From Aestuariibaculum sediminum (lineage in GTDB: Bacteria > Bacteroidota > Bacteroidia > Flavobacteriales > Flavobacteriaceae), in NCBI RefSeq assembly GCF_014596945.1, contig NZ_JACVXB010000001.1, positions 494,314 to 558,313 on the forward strand: a stretch of DNA of 64,000 nt. Reading direction: 5' to 3'. Position 1 is the first letter of the stretch. The number at the start of each line of letters is the position of its first letter. A program made the position numbers and the translations under genes. The notes below the pieces were generated by a model. That model was not told the DNA's origin, ran no database searches, and saw only the letters and a program-made list of their open reading frames with translations. Of this stretch, positions 1 through 8,371 are shown one piece after another.

Positions 1-290
1 CGCCCCTGAACACCATCGGAATAACTCTCTTCAGCACCAACACGAGAGTATAAAAATTCAGGTTGAATGGCAAAGCCCCGATTAATTCTATTTTCGGCAA
101 CTAATCCAACATGATACCCCAACAGACTATTTCTACTAATTCCGTCCTGCCGACCTTGAAACGACGACACATTTAGACCTGCCTTAATTCCAAAATTATA
201 GGGGTTATTAAATCTGTAATTTTGCGCTTCAGTTTTACTAAAAAATCCGGTTATTGCAACAAAGGCTAAAATTAAAATGTTGTTTTTCAT
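1..290 (-). CDS. Outer-membrane beta-barrel protein (PorT-like/porin family), partial
   Basis: Only the first 96 codons lie in the window; the gene runs off the left edge. The ATG is at 288-290 on the minus strand. Residues 1 to about 23 form a typical signal peptide ending in TEAQ. They are followed by NFGIKAGLNVSSF, then GYHVGLVAENRINRGFAIQPEFLYSRVG, the alternating pattern of an outer-membrane barrel of the OMP_b-brl/PorT type (immunoreactive 'porin family' proteins of Bacteroidota). It should sit in the outer membrane; no specific role can be assigned. It is divergent from ftsX, with 240 bp between them. Confidence 0.75.
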   Translation of the reverse strand, partial: MKNNILILAFVAITGFFSKTEAQNYRFNNPYNFGIKAGLNVSSFQGRQDGISRNSLLGYHVGLVAENRINRGFAIQPEFLYSRVGAEESYSDGVQG

Positions 291-530
291 AGTGTGTTTT
301 TTCAATTTTATCATCAGAATCCAACAACCATGCCATTACAAGTTAGTATTCACTTTTAAGTGTATAGAGATACATCATAACTAACTCAGAATAAATGGTA
401 AAGATTAGTTATTTAGAACAACATTTTTTTTAATTAAAAGTTATACCTATACCAAGAATTTGTATCACTAATAATTTATTATAGTTTTCCTTTTTCTTTT
501 AGTATTTTTACCTCGTTAATCCCACATTTT

Positions 531-1409
531 ATGAGTTCATCTTTCGAGAAACACCAAAAACGCCGACTTATATCCTCATACTTTTCAGTTGTTTTAAGCA
601 TTGCTTTGGTGTTATTTTTATTAGGCTTATTAGGTTTACTAGTGCTTAATGCCAAGAAAGTTTCCGATCATTTTAAAGAACAGGTGGTTGTTACCATTTA
701 TCTGAAAGATTCGGCGAAAGAGGTTGAAACGAAACAGCTTGAGAAAAGTCTGGCCATGGCCGATTATGTTAAATCTACCGAATACGTTTCAAAAGAACAG
801 GCTGCCGAATTCATGAAAGCCGAAAACGGAGAGGACTTTATGGATTTTGTGGGTTACAATCCGTTACAAAACTCTATTGATGTGCACCTAAAAGCCGACT
901 ATGTAACTTCAGAACATTTAGAAAAAATTTCAGCTGAAGCCTCATCAAAAAACTTTGTTGACGAAGTCTCTTACGATAACGACCTGGTAAACTTAATGAA
1001 CGACAACGTTAAAAAAATAAGTTTCTGGGTACTAGTTCTGAGCAGTATATTTACTTTAATAGCAGTTCTTTTAATTAACAGTTCTATCAGGCTCTCGGTT
1101 TATTCAAAACGATTTACAATAAAAACCATGCAAATGGTGGGTGCCACGAAACAATTTATTCGTCGCCCATTTGTTTGGAAAAGTGTGCGACTAGGTGTCA
1201 TAGGTGCTATTTTAGCCTTAATAGGTATGGGAATCGTATTATATTATGTAAATAAAACGTTCCCAGAATTAGAATTGCTAAACGCTCCTGCTTTAATTGT
1301 TTTGTTATTTGCCTTTGTTTTTGGTTTAGGCATTATAATAACATGGATAAGTACACATTTTGCAACACAACGCTTTTTAAATTTAAAAACCGACGAGTTA
1401 TATTACTAG
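531..1409 (+). CDS. ftsX: Cell division protein FtsX
   Basis: Membrane subunit of the FtsEX ABC-type complex, which couples divisome constriction to periplasmic murein hydrolases. The 292 residues show the family plan: a short cytoplasmic N-terminus, TM1 at about 17-40, an extracytoplasmic domain at about 45-165, then three TM segments (about 166-188, 218-240 and 256-278) forming the FtsX/MacB-type permease domain. The motif 'KRFTIKTMQMVGATKQFIRRPF' region (about 192-213) is typical of FtsX. ftsE is not in the window. DUF3098 follows 70 bp downstream on the same strand, a usual flavobacterial arrangement. Confidence 0.93.
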   Translation: MSSSFEKHQKRRLISSYFSVVLSIALVLFLLGLLGLLVLNAKKVSDHFKEQVVVTIYLKDSAKEVETKQLEKSLAMADYVKSTEYVSKEQAAEFMKAENGEDFMDFVGYNPLQNSIDVHLKADYVTSEHLEKISAEASSKNFVDEVSYDNDLVNLMNDNVKKISFWVLVLSSIFTLIAVLLINSSIRLSVYSKRFTIKTMQMVGATKQFIRRPFVWKSVRLGVIGAILALIGMGIVLYYVNKTFPELELLNAPALIVLLFAFVFGLGIIITWISTHFATQRFLNLKTDELYY

Positions 1410-1479
1410 AATTTCTAAATCTATTAACACAATCTTTTTAAATAATTACGTTAATTTGCGATACACTTTTTAAAACATT

Positions 1480-1731
1480 ATGGGAGATCAAAAACAAAAA
1501 GAGGCTAATAAAAGTAAATTTATTTTCGGCAAAAAGAATTATAAATTCATGTTTATTGGTTTAGCCTGTATCGCTTTAGGCTTTATTTTAATGTCTGGTG
1601 GTGGTAGTGATGACCCTAATGTTTTTAATCCAGATATTTTTAGTTTCCGTCGTATTCGATTAGCACCAATGCTAGTTCTTTTAGGTTTTGGTATTGAAAT
1701 GTATGCCATTTTGCTTAATCCGGAAAAATAA
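1480..1731 (+). CDS. DUF3098 family membrane protein
   Basis: Small 83-residue protein with a basic N-terminus, then two hydrophobic segments (about 23-40 and 62-79) separated by a Gly/Asp-rich loop and a FRRIRLAP stretch. This matches the DUF3098 family of Bacteroidota, whose function is unknown. It follows ftsX and in related genomes usually sits between ftsX and uppP, so a role in envelope or cell-wall processes is an inference from context only. Its stop codon (1729-1731) directly abuts the stop of the convergent glycerate kinase gene, so there is no room for a separate terminator. Confidence 0.85.
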   Translation: MGDQKQKEANKSKFIFGKKNYKFMFIGLACIALGFILMSGGGSDDPNVFNPDIFSFRRIRLAPMLVLLGFGIEMYAILLNPEK

Positions 1732-2859
1732 CTATTTCTCAAACGTTTTTGCAAAAGCCTTGGCCATCTCACTCACGTAGTATTTAGCTTGCAACATGGC
1801 ATCTTTATTATTTTTACTATAGTTTATCACCTTATCGGAATAATCTATTCCTAAACCTTTTATTTCCTTTTCATTCATTTGAATGTCCCCACAAAACGCT
1901 GCTACTTTTATATGTTTCGCTTTCGCGGAAGATAATACCCCTTGAATCGTTTTTCCGGACAATGTTTGAGAATCCATACAACCTTCGCCTGTTATAATCC
2001 AATCGGCTTCACGAATTTTTTCTTCAAAACCAGCTAATTCCTTAATTAATTCAACACCCGGTTTTAATTCCCCTTTTAGAAATACTTTTGAAGCAATTCC
2101 CATACCGCCCGCTGCTCCAGCGCCTTTTACCGTTTGTGGATTAACTTTAAACGTCGACTCAATTATAGTAGCAAAAGACTCCAAGCCTTTATCCAGCATA
2201 TCTATATCTTCATTTGAAGCGCCTTTTTGTTTAGCATAAATTTTAGCGGCGCCGTTTTCACCGTACAAAGGATTCGAAACATCAACAGCCACTTTAATAT
2301 CTACTTCTTTCAATTTAGGATTAACGTTTGAACAATCGATAGCTTCTATTTTTTCTAAATTTGCTCCAATAGGTTTAACTTCTTTTTTGTTTTCATCTAA
2401 AAACCGAAACCCTAAAGCAGTAGCCATACCTATGCCGCAATCGTTGGTCGCACTGCCTCCAACACCCAAAATAATGGTTTTTGCGCCGTTATTTATTGCA
2501 TTTAAAATAAGTTCTCCGGTTCCAAAAGTTGTTGCGTTTTTACAATCTAGTTCTTCTTGCTTTAAAAGTTTATATCCCGAAGCTTCAGCCATTTCTATAA
2601 AGGCTGTTTTAGATGAATCTGAAAACAAATATGAAGCTTCAACAGGTTCAAAAAACGGATTATTAACTGTTAGTTTTTCTGTTTTACCTTCTAAATAATA
2701 ATTAACAATTTCAATAGTGCCGTCACCACCATCGGCAAGTGGTAATTTTAAAATTTCAGCATCTGGAATTTCAGATAAAACTCCTGCTTCAACCGCATTA
2801 CAAAATTCCATTCCTGTTAGCGAGTTTTTAAACTTATCGGGGGCTATTATTATTTTCAT
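1732..2859 (-). CDS. Glycerate kinase (GlxK/GarK type)
   Basis: Phosphorylates glycerate with ATP to phosphoglycerate, feeding photorespiratory-type or glyoxylate/tartronate intermediates into glycolysis. The 375 residues match the usual length of the type I family. Visible landmarks are the N-terminal MKIIIAPDKFKNSLT, LPLADGGDGTIE at about 61-72, the glycine-rich GVGGSATNDCGIGMATALGF at about 133-152, GAGAAGGMG at about 246-254, and ITGEGCMDSQT near 288-298. It lies against the direction of the ftsX-DUF3098 and uppP-truB genes around it, so it looks inserted in an otherwise co-directional set. It begins 80 bp from the divergent uppP. Confidence 0.92.
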   Translation of the reverse strand: MKIIIAPDKFKNSLTGMEFCNAVEAGVLSEIPDAEILKLPLADGGDGTIEIVNYYLEGKTEKLTVNNPFFEPVEASYLFSDSSKTAFIEMAEASGYKLLKQEELDCKNATTFGTGELILNAINNGAKTIILGVGGSATNDCGIGMATALGFRFLDENKKEVKPIGANLEKIEAIDCSNVNPKLKEVDIKVAVDVSNPLYGENGAAKIYAKQKGASNEDIDMLDKGLESFATIIESTFKVNPQTVKGAGAAGGMGIASKVFLKGELKPGVELIKELAGFEEKIREADWIITGEGCMDSQTLSGKTIQGVLSSAKAKHIKVAAFCGDIQMNEKEIKGLGIDYSDKVINYSKNNKDAMLQAKYYVSEMAKAFAKTFEK

Positions 2860-2927
2860 CTAAAACATATTACAACGTGTATCTCCGAATTTAATAATTA
2901 ATACAACCATTTATAACCCTAATTTAA

Positions 2928-2935
2928 TATTTTTG
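2928..2935 (+). promoter_or_regulatory. -7 box of uppP promoter
   Basis: TATTTTTG matches the Bacteroidota -7 consensus TAnnTTTG. It ends only 4 bp before the uppP ATG (2940), so transcription would start at or almost at the start codon and the mRNA would be leaderless or nearly so. No clear -33 TTTG is visible. Confidence 0.45.
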
Positions 2936-2939
2936 CCGC

Positions 2940-3737
2940 ATGGATATTATAAACGCTATCATTCTTGGTATCATTCAGGGGCTTACCGAATTTTTACCTG
3001 TATCGTCAAGTGGACATTTAGAAATTGGAAAAGCGATTTTAGGCGACCAATCTGTGCCTGAGGAAAGTCTGCTTTTTACTGTTGTATTACATTTCGCAAC
3101 AGCACTAAGTACCATTGTTGTTTTTAGAAAAGACATTCTGGAATTAATTAAAGGGGCGTTACAATTTAAATGGAATGACAATTTACAATTTATAGCTAAA
3201 ATTGTAGTTTCTATGCTTCCTGCGGTAATTGTAGGGTTATTTTTTGAAGAACAACTAGAAGCTCTTTTTGGAGGCAATATCTTATTAGTTGGCAGTATGC
3301 TAATTATTACTGCGATGCTACTATATTTTGCCGATAAAGCTAAGGACACAAACAAAAAAGTATCGTTTTCCAATGCATTTGTAATTGGAATTTCTCAAGC
3401 CATTGCGATGCTTCCTGGAATTTCGCGTTCGGGTGCTACCATATCTACTTCTGTATTGTTGGGAAATGATAAAACCAAAGCAGCACGCTTTTCATTTTTA
3501 ATGGTCGTTCCTTTAATTTTTGGCAAAATCGCCAAAGATATTTTGAGCGGCGATTTAACGTACGAGAGCACTAATTTTACCTCGCTTTCCATAGGATTTA
3601 TTGCGGCGTTTTTCGCTGGTCTGTTTGCTTGTACCTGGATGATAAGTTTAGTTAAAAAAAGTAAACTCACTTACTTCGCTATGTATTGCGCAATTGTTGG
3701 AATTATAGCAATTCTCTTTTCAATTTTACACAATTAA
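2940..3737 (+). CDS. uppP: Undecaprenyl-diphosphatase UppP (BacA)
   Basis: Dephosphorylates undecaprenyl pyrophosphate to recycle the lipid carrier for peptidoglycan and other surface glycans; it also underlies bacitracin tolerance. The 265-residue polytopic membrane protein begins with the family signature MDIINAIILGIIQGLTEF, followed by LPVSSSGHLE (about 19-28). It carries the second active-site motif LPGISRSGAT at about 157-166. The family start motif at residue 1 makes the ATG at 2940 secure. truB begins 1 bp after the stop codon, so the two are surely co-transcribed. Confidence 0.97.
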   Translation: MDIINAIILGIIQGLTEFLPVSSSGHLEIGKAILGDQSVPEESLLFTVVLHFATALSTIVVFRKDILELIKGALQFKWNDNLQFIAKIVVSMLPAVIVGLFFEEQLEALFGGNILLVGSMLIITAMLLYFADKAKDTNKKVSFSNAFVIGISQAIAMLPGISRSGATISTSVLLGNDKTKAARFSFLMVVPLIFGKIAKDILSGDLTYESTNFTSLSIGFIAAFFAGLFACTWMISLVKKSKLTYFAMYCAIVGIIAILFSILHN

Positions 3738-3738
3738 C

Positions 3739-4440
3739 ATGAGCTTAAAAGACGAATTTCTGGCGGGTAAAATTTTACTCATCGACAAACCTTTGGAATG
3801 GACCTCATTTCAAGTGGTTAACAAGTTACGATGGGAAATAAAACAGGCTTTTAAATTGAAAAAAATAAAAGTTGGCCATGCAGGAACTTTAGACCCACTT
3901 GCCACTGGTTTGTTGTTGATTTGCACGGGTAAAATGACAAAACAAATTGATTCTTTTCAAGCGCAAATAAAAGAATACACTGGCACAATTGTTTTAGGCA
4001 GCACCACGCCTTCTTACGATTTAGAAACAGAAATAAACGAAACTTTTCCAACCGACCACATAACCGAAGCTTTAATTCACAAAACCACAGAAGAATTTGT
4101 TGGCGATATCGAGCAATACCCTCCTGTGTTTTCGGCGTTAAAAAAAGATGGCAAGCGTTTGTATGAATTTGCCAGAGCTGGGGAGGCTGTCGAAATTAAA
4201 CCAAGAAACATACATATAGCTGAATTCGAAATAACAAATATTCGAGGCTTGGAAGTGGATTTTAGAGTCGTTTGTAGCAAAGGTACTTACATTCGATCTT
4301 TAGCACATGATTTTGGAAAAGCACTAAATTGTGGCGGACATCTGTCCGCATTAAGACGCACAAAAATTGGTGATTTTAACGTGAAAAATGGTATTACAAT
4401 ACAGGACTTCATTAGCACGCTAAACAACCAAATTGAGTAA
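3739..4440 (+). CDS. truB: tRNA pseudouridine(55) synthase TruB
   Basis: Converts U55 of the T-loop of tRNAs to pseudouridine. The 233 residues contain the catalytic motif GHAGTLDPLATG with the nucleophile Asp at residue 52, the later YPPVFSALKKDGKRLYEFAR block (about 128-147) and CSKGTYIRSLAHDFG (about 192-206), all diagnostic of TruB. It is shorter than the E. coli enzyme because the C-terminal PUA region is absent, as is common in Bacteroidota. It follows uppP by 1 bp and precedes a TonB-like protein by 44 bp. Confidence 0.97.
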   Translation: MSLKDEFLAGKILLIDKPLEWTSFQVVNKLRWEIKQAFKLKKIKVGHAGTLDPLATGLLLICTGKMTKQIDSFQAQIKEYTGTIVLGSTTPSYDLETEINETFPTDHITEALIHKTTEEFVGDIEQYPPVFSALKKDGKRLYEFARAGEAVEIKPRNIHIAEFEITNIRGLEVDFRVVCSKGTYIRSLAHDFGKALNCGGHLSALRRTKIGDFNVKNGITIQDFISTLNNQIE

Positions 4441-4484
4441 TTTTACGTATATTTCGTTAATAATTACCCAAAAACAACCAAGAT

Positions 4485-5210
4485 TTGCGCCTTACAGATC
4501 AACATAAAGCCCTACTCATAACGCTTCTAATAACGGGAACAGTACTCTTGTTTGTCTTCAACTTACATTTAAAGCAGCAAACAGAACAAATTGCTGAAAG
4601 TTATTATGAAATGGAACCAGAGGAACCCCTCACGGAGGAAGAAGTTAAAATGCTTGAAGCTTTAGAACAATTACAAGGCAGTAAGGCCGAAACCAACCAA
4701 GCTTTTAATGAAACTGATAATAGTAAACATTTTTCCCAAGCCTTTAAAACCATTGCTCCACCTGAGGATTATGTACCAAAAACTAACACCAGTTCCGATA
4801 ACGGCACCAATGAAAACACCAATGCATTTGGTGAAAATATTGCTGAAGACGCGGCTATAAAAGAAGAAGAAATATCTGCTTTTAATAAAGTAAGCGAACT
4901 ATTAAAAAAACAAAAAAGTGAAGGTGTCAATAAAAAAAGCACCATGAGTTATTCTCTTAAGGATCGCTCTCATCATTTCATGCCAACTCCTATATATTTG
5001 TGTGAGGAAGGCGGAAAAATTGTTGTAAACATTACGGTAAACGCGAACGGCGATGTTGTAGAAAGTGACATTAATTCGTCTTCCAGTTCTAGTAATAAAT
5101 GCCTAATAGACCACGCCTTGGAATACGCTAAAGAAGCAAAATTTAGCAAAGACGCTTCAAAACCAACTCAAATTGGCACCATTACATTTAATTTTATAGG
5201 CAAACCTTAG
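4485..5210 (+). CDS. Single-pass membrane protein with TonB-like C-terminal domain
   Basis: 241 residues: one TM segment at about 8-27, an acidic region rich in Glu, Asn and Thr (about 38-150), and a C-terminal domain beginning near HHFMPTPIYLCEEGGKIVVNITVNANGDV. That domain has the layout of the TonB C-terminal fold (beta strands around a GKIVVNITVN core, then CLIDHALEYAKEAKF). It may be an energy-transducer paralogue or a related periplasmic protein. There is no ATG between the in-frame stop at 4461-4463 and the TM segment, so TTG at 4485 is the only reasonable start. Its last 17 bp overlap the convergent thioredoxin-like gene. Confidence 0.75.
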   Translation: MRLTDQHKALLITLLITGTVLLFVFNLHLKQQTEQIAESYYEMEPEEPLTEEEVKMLEALEQLQGSKAETNQAFNETDNSKHFSQAFKTIAPPEDYVPKTNTSSDNGTNENTNAFGENIAEDAAIKEEEISAFNKVSELLKKQKSEGVNKKSTMSYSLKDRSHHFMPTPIYLCEEGGKIVVNITVNANGDVVESDINSSSSSSNKCLIDHALEYAKEAKFSKDASKPTQIGTITFNFIGKP

Positions 5211-5811
5211 ATTTAATCTGACATAGTAATTCGGTAACATCATTAAGAACATTCTGCCCTTTATCATTGTTATACCAATACTGTAAATCTTCTTTAAATT
5301 CTGGTGTTAATTTACCATTTTTCGCCTTAAAACGTTGCACATAAGTTGTAGCTTCACTAGGCCTAGGCCCATAGGTTTCAAGAATTTCATTTGTATTATT
5401 ATCTATAAAAATCACCTTTGGAATTGAACGTGTTCCGTGGGTTAAAAACGCATTCATTAATTCGGGGTTTTCATCGCGAAGTACAATTTTATAAGTAATA
5501 TGTTTGTTAAGATTTGCTATATGTTTTAGTACAGGCAAAACATGCGCTGCATCACCACACCAGCTTTCCGAAATAACCAACCAGGTAATATCTAAATTAA
5601 ATGCTTTTATTCGTTTTTTTAAACCGTCGGAAATTTTAATGGTTTTTTCCCAACGCTTCATACGCCTATCATTAAGTTTGGTGAAATTTTTGTAGGCCTC
5701 GGTTTGTTCTAAACCAGTAGTTGCATGTGTTTCTACTAAACGCGCCATTAAATCTCGGTATGCCTCATAGGTCATACCATTAGATAAACTAGACTTTATA
5801 ACTGACTTCAT
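5194..5811 (-). CDS. Thioredoxin-like family protein with a single active-site Cys
   Basis: 205 residues; the thioredoxin-like part is at about 75-165, with ITWLVISESWCGDAAHVLPVLK carrying WCGDA where thioredoxins have WCxxC. Cys85 is therefore kept and the resolving Cys is replaced by Ala. RSIPKVIFID near 133-142 contains the cis-proline loop. This pattern matches the Bacteroidota 'thioredoxin family protein' group (Thioredoxin_9-like). No signal peptide is seen, so it should be cytoplasmic. Lacking the second Cys, it is more likely a monothiol or binding protein than a general disulfide reductase. It is convergent with, and overlaps, the TonB-like gene. Confidence 0.8.
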   Translation of the reverse strand: MKSVIKSSLSNGMTYEAYRDLMARLVETHATTGLEQTEAYKNFTKLNDRRMKRWEKTIKISDGLKKRIKAFNLDITWLVISESWCGDAAHVLPVLKHIANLNKHITYKIVLRDENPELMNAFLTHGTRSIPKVIFIDNNTNEILETYGPRPSEATTYVQRFKAKNGKLTPEFKEDLQYWYNNDKGQNVLNDVTELLCQIKSKVCL

Positions 5812-5904
5812 GGTTTATGCATTAATGGGGTAAATTTATAAGCAAAGCTCTTCTTTTAAAATGATATTTGTCATACTTTTACTTAATTCCTTACAAAATT
5901 TCAT

Positions 5905-6471
5905 ATGTCCGATAAACACAAATGTGGTTGGTGTGTAGGTGACCCACTTTATGAAGCCTATCACGATGAAGAATGGGGTGTTCCTGTTTATGACGATGCA
6001 ACCCTTTTCGAGTTTTTAATTTTAGAAACCTTTCAGGCTGGATTAAGCTGGATTACCGTATTGCGCAAACGTGAGAATTTCAGAAAAGCTTTTGACAACT
6101 TTAATTATAAAACCATTGCCCTTTACAAAGAAGACAAAATAAATAGCTTATTAGAAGATTCTGGAATTATTAGAAATAAATTAAAGATTAAAGCTACTGT
6201 AACCAATGCTCAAGCCTTTATAAAAATTCAGGAAGAATTTGGTAGTTTTAGTCAATACATCTGGAAATTTGTTGATGGCACTCCAATAAAAAATAAAATT
6301 CAGAATTATAAAAATGCTCCGGCAACTACTGCTATAAGCGACCAATTAAGTAAAGATTTAAAAAAGCGAGGATTTAAATTTGTGGGCTCTACAGTAATGT
6401 ATGCGCATATGCAGGCTACTGGAATGGTAAATGATCATGAGGTTAATTGCTTTAGATATCATGAGGTATGA
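5905..6471 (+). CDS. tag: DNA-3-methyladenine glycosylase I
   Basis: Removes 3-methyladenine from alkylated DNA in base excision repair. The 188 residues start with a zinc-binding CGWC motif near residues 7-10 and contain YHDEEWGVPVYDDATLFE (about 19-36), the LSWITVLRKRENFRKAF core (about 49-65), and a C-terminal HMQATGMVNDHEVNCFRY segment that supplies the remaining His/Cys zinc ligands. Length and motifs match Tag. It is divergent from the thioredoxin-like gene and stands alone. Confidence 0.95.
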   Translation: MSDKHKCGWCVGDPLYEAYHDEEWGVPVYDDATLFEFLILETFQAGLSWITVLRKRENFRKAFDNFNYKTIALYKEDKINSLLEDSGIIRNKLKIKATVTNAQAFIKIQEEFGSFSQYIWKFVDGTPIKNKIQNYKNAPATTAISDQLSKDLKKRGFKFVGSTVMYAHMQATGMVNDHEVNCFRYHEV

Positions 6472-6597
6472 TGCCATAAAACATAAACTAAGTATAGTAT
6501 ATTTACAACTATAATTTATATAGAATTTGAATTATTAGAAATACAGTAAATAAAAATCACTTAACTACGGCGTCCTTTTAATTAGTTTCCAAAGGCA

Positions 6598-7278
6598 ATG
6601 AAATTCAGAACCACTTTCCTTATTTTTTTTATCATAAACTCAGTATTTAAATTAAATGCTCAAGAAGAAGGAAATATATTAGGAGAAACCTCAGTGAATG
6701 TAAATTATAATGTTTCTGAAACGTATCGAATAAATTTTACAGCTCGTTCGCGTTACTTTTTATTTGAAAACAAAAAACTAATATATACGCAGCAGCAGTT
6801 TGATATTTTTCATTTTTCAACATTTAAAATAAAAAAGTCCAATAGAATTGGCTTAGGCCTTTATTACAGAAATCGTGATCTTTTTGAAACCGGAAGCGAT
6901 GAAATTCGCATAATGCAACAATACAGTTACAAAAAGCACAAAAGGCAAATTAGTTTAGGGCACCGTTTTCGATTTGAACAACGCATTTTTGATACTAGAA
7001 CCATTTTTAGATCACGATATCGTTTTGCACTAAACTTTCCATTAAACTCAAACGATAGCAATACCGAAGCGCCATATATTTTTGCTGCTGCAGAAGGCTT
7101 ATTAAGTTTAACTGATACAAGCAAACCAGAATTTGGACAACGTACGACTGCTATGTTAGCCTGGCACATTGGCAACCATTCGCTGTTTAAAACAGGCTTT
7201 GAGTACCGTTTGGAAAACTTCAGTAATAAAACTGAAAACTACATGTTTTTCCTCAGCACACTATCTTTTACCTTATAA
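6598..7278 (+). CDS. DUF2490 family outer-membrane barrel protein
   Basis: 226 residues with a signal peptide (about 1-21, ending LNAQ). The rest is made of alternating aromatic/polar strands ([48 protein letters not shown], and a terminal [12 protein letters not shown] ending in Leu), typical of a small outer-membrane beta barrel of the DUF2490 group. Function unknown. The 3' end overlaps the convergent aat gene by 6 bp. Confidence 0.75.
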   Translation: MKFRTTFLIFFIINSVFKLNAQEEGNILGETSVNVNYNVSETYRINFTARSRYFLFENKKLIYTQQQFDIFHFSTFKIKKSNRIGLGLYYRNRDLFETGSDEIRIMQQYSYKKHKRQISLGHRFRFEQRIFDTRTIFRSRYRFALNFPLNSNDSNTEAPYIFAAAEGLLSLTDTSKPEFGQRTTAMLAWHIGNHSLFKTGFEYRLENFSNKTENYMFFLSTLSFTL

Positions 7279-7896
7279 ATACTTAAGGAACTCAGATCTT
7301 GAAATATCTTCTGCTCCCAAACTCTCCAAATGATTAGTATGCACCTGACAATCTATAAGTTTATAGTTGGATTCTTGAATAAGATTTATAAAACCAACTT
7401 TGCTCGCGTTACTTACTTTAGAAAACATACTTTCGCCACAAAACACACCATTACCCAAATCGACACCATACAATCCGCCAACAAGCGCTCCTTCTTGCCA
7501 CACCTCAACCGATTTTGCATATCCTAACATATGAAGTTTTGTGTATGCCTCAATCATTTCAGGGGTAATCCAGGTATCTTCCTGCCCCATGCGTTTTATC
7601 TTTGAACAAGAGCACACCACTTCATTAAAATTTTGATTAATGGTGACTTTAAACGGATTCCGACGTAAGACCTGTCGCATACTTTTGGACACCTTAAGTT
7701 TATCTGGAAACAACACAAATCTCGGATCTGGCGACCACCACAATATAGGCTCATCGTGGCTATACCATGGAAAAATTCCATTTTGATAGGCAAATAATAA
7801 ACGTTCTACAGTTAAATCGCCACCAATAGCCAGCAAACCATCGGCGCTGGCTTCGCTATAATCGGGAAACCATAACTCTTGTGTTAATAAATGCAT
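7273..7896 (-). CDS. aat: Leucyl/phenylalanyl-tRNA--protein transferase
   Basis: Adds Leu or Phe from aminoacyl-tRNA to the N-terminus of proteins with basic N-terminal residues, marking them for ClpS/ClpAP degradation (N-degron pathway). I place the start at ATG 7896 ([12 protein letters not shown]). An in-frame TTG at 7914 lies inside the terminator hairpin of the preceding gene and is unlikely. Diagnostic stretches are the NGIFPWY block, [12 protein letters not shown], and [19 protein letters not shown]. The product is 207 residues, near the usual length. Confidence 0.95.
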   Translation of the reverse strand: MHLLTQELWFPDYSEASADGLLAIGGDLTVERLLFAYQNGIFPWYSHDEPILWWSPDPRFVLFPDKLKVSKSMRQVLRRNPFKVTINQNFNEVVCSCSKIKRMGQEDTWITPEMIEAYTKLHMLGYAKSVEVWQEGALVGGLYGVDLGNGVFCGESMFSKVSNASKVGFINLIQESNYKLIDCQVHTNHLESLGAEDISRSEFLKYL

Positions 7897-7913
7897 GACG
7901 TTTATTTTAAACA

Positions 7914-7946
7914 AAAAACCTCAACATATGTTATATTGAGGTTTTT
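7914..7946. terminator. Bidirectional-looking intrinsic terminator after the DUF3127 gene
   Basis: Perfect 11-bp inverted repeat AAAAACCTCAA / TTGAGGTTTTT around an 11-nt loop, with T runs on both strands. It lies 3' of the DUF3127 gene on the minus strand and just before the aat start codon. Confidence 0.85.
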
Positions 7947-7962
7947 CTATTTTAAATGTTTA

Positions 7963-8337
7963 CTAGAACGGTAAATCGTCGTGATCTTCTTCGTTTAAAT
8001 TTCCAGCAGGTTCAAATGCATCAGCTGGCGGTACTGGAGGCATTCCTCCCGAAGCATCCGCTTGTAAAGCTTCAATTCTCCAACCTTGAATAGAGTTAAA
8101 GTATTTGGTTTCTCCTTGTGGGTTTACCCATTCTCTTCCTCTTAAATTTATGCTTATTTTAACTTGTTGCCCTACTTGGTAAGTATTCAATAAGTCGGTT
8201 TTATCCTGCACGAACTCAACCATAATATGTTGTGGGTACTGCTCTTCAGTAGTGACTACAATTTCTCTTTTTCTAAATCCGTTACTTCCAAAAGATTGAG
8301 TTTCACCAATCATTTTAATTCTTCCTTGAACTTCCAT
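7963..8337 (-). CDS. DUF3127 family protein with SSB-like acidic C-terminal tip
   Basis: 124 residues. The first ~90 (MEVQGRIKMIGETQSFGSNGFRKREIVV..., ending in GETKYFNSIQGWRIE) match DUF3127, a small beta-rich family of Bacteroidota whose strand pattern suggests an OB-like fold. A Gly/Pro-rich linker follows, then an acidic tail ending DDLPF. The tail closely resembles the end of the ssb product in this window (EDDDLPF), the tip with which SSB recruits repair and replication enzymes. A single-strand binding or SSB-partner role is an inference. The gene has its own downstream terminator and is followed by aat. Confidence 0.85.
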   Translation of the reverse strand: MEVQGRIKMIGETQSFGSNGFRKREIVVTTEEQYPQHIMVEFVQDKTDLLNTYQVGQQVKISINLRGREWVNPQGETKYFNSIQGWRIEALQADASGGMPPVPPADAFEPAGNLNEEDHDDLPF

Positions 8338-8371
8338 TTATTTCTATTTATACTTATTTATACAATTTTAC

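Noticed and set aside
7897-7914. Extended aat start at TTG 7914
   Set aside because: The codon lies inside the terminator hairpin of the DUF3127 gene; ATG 7896 fits the family start.
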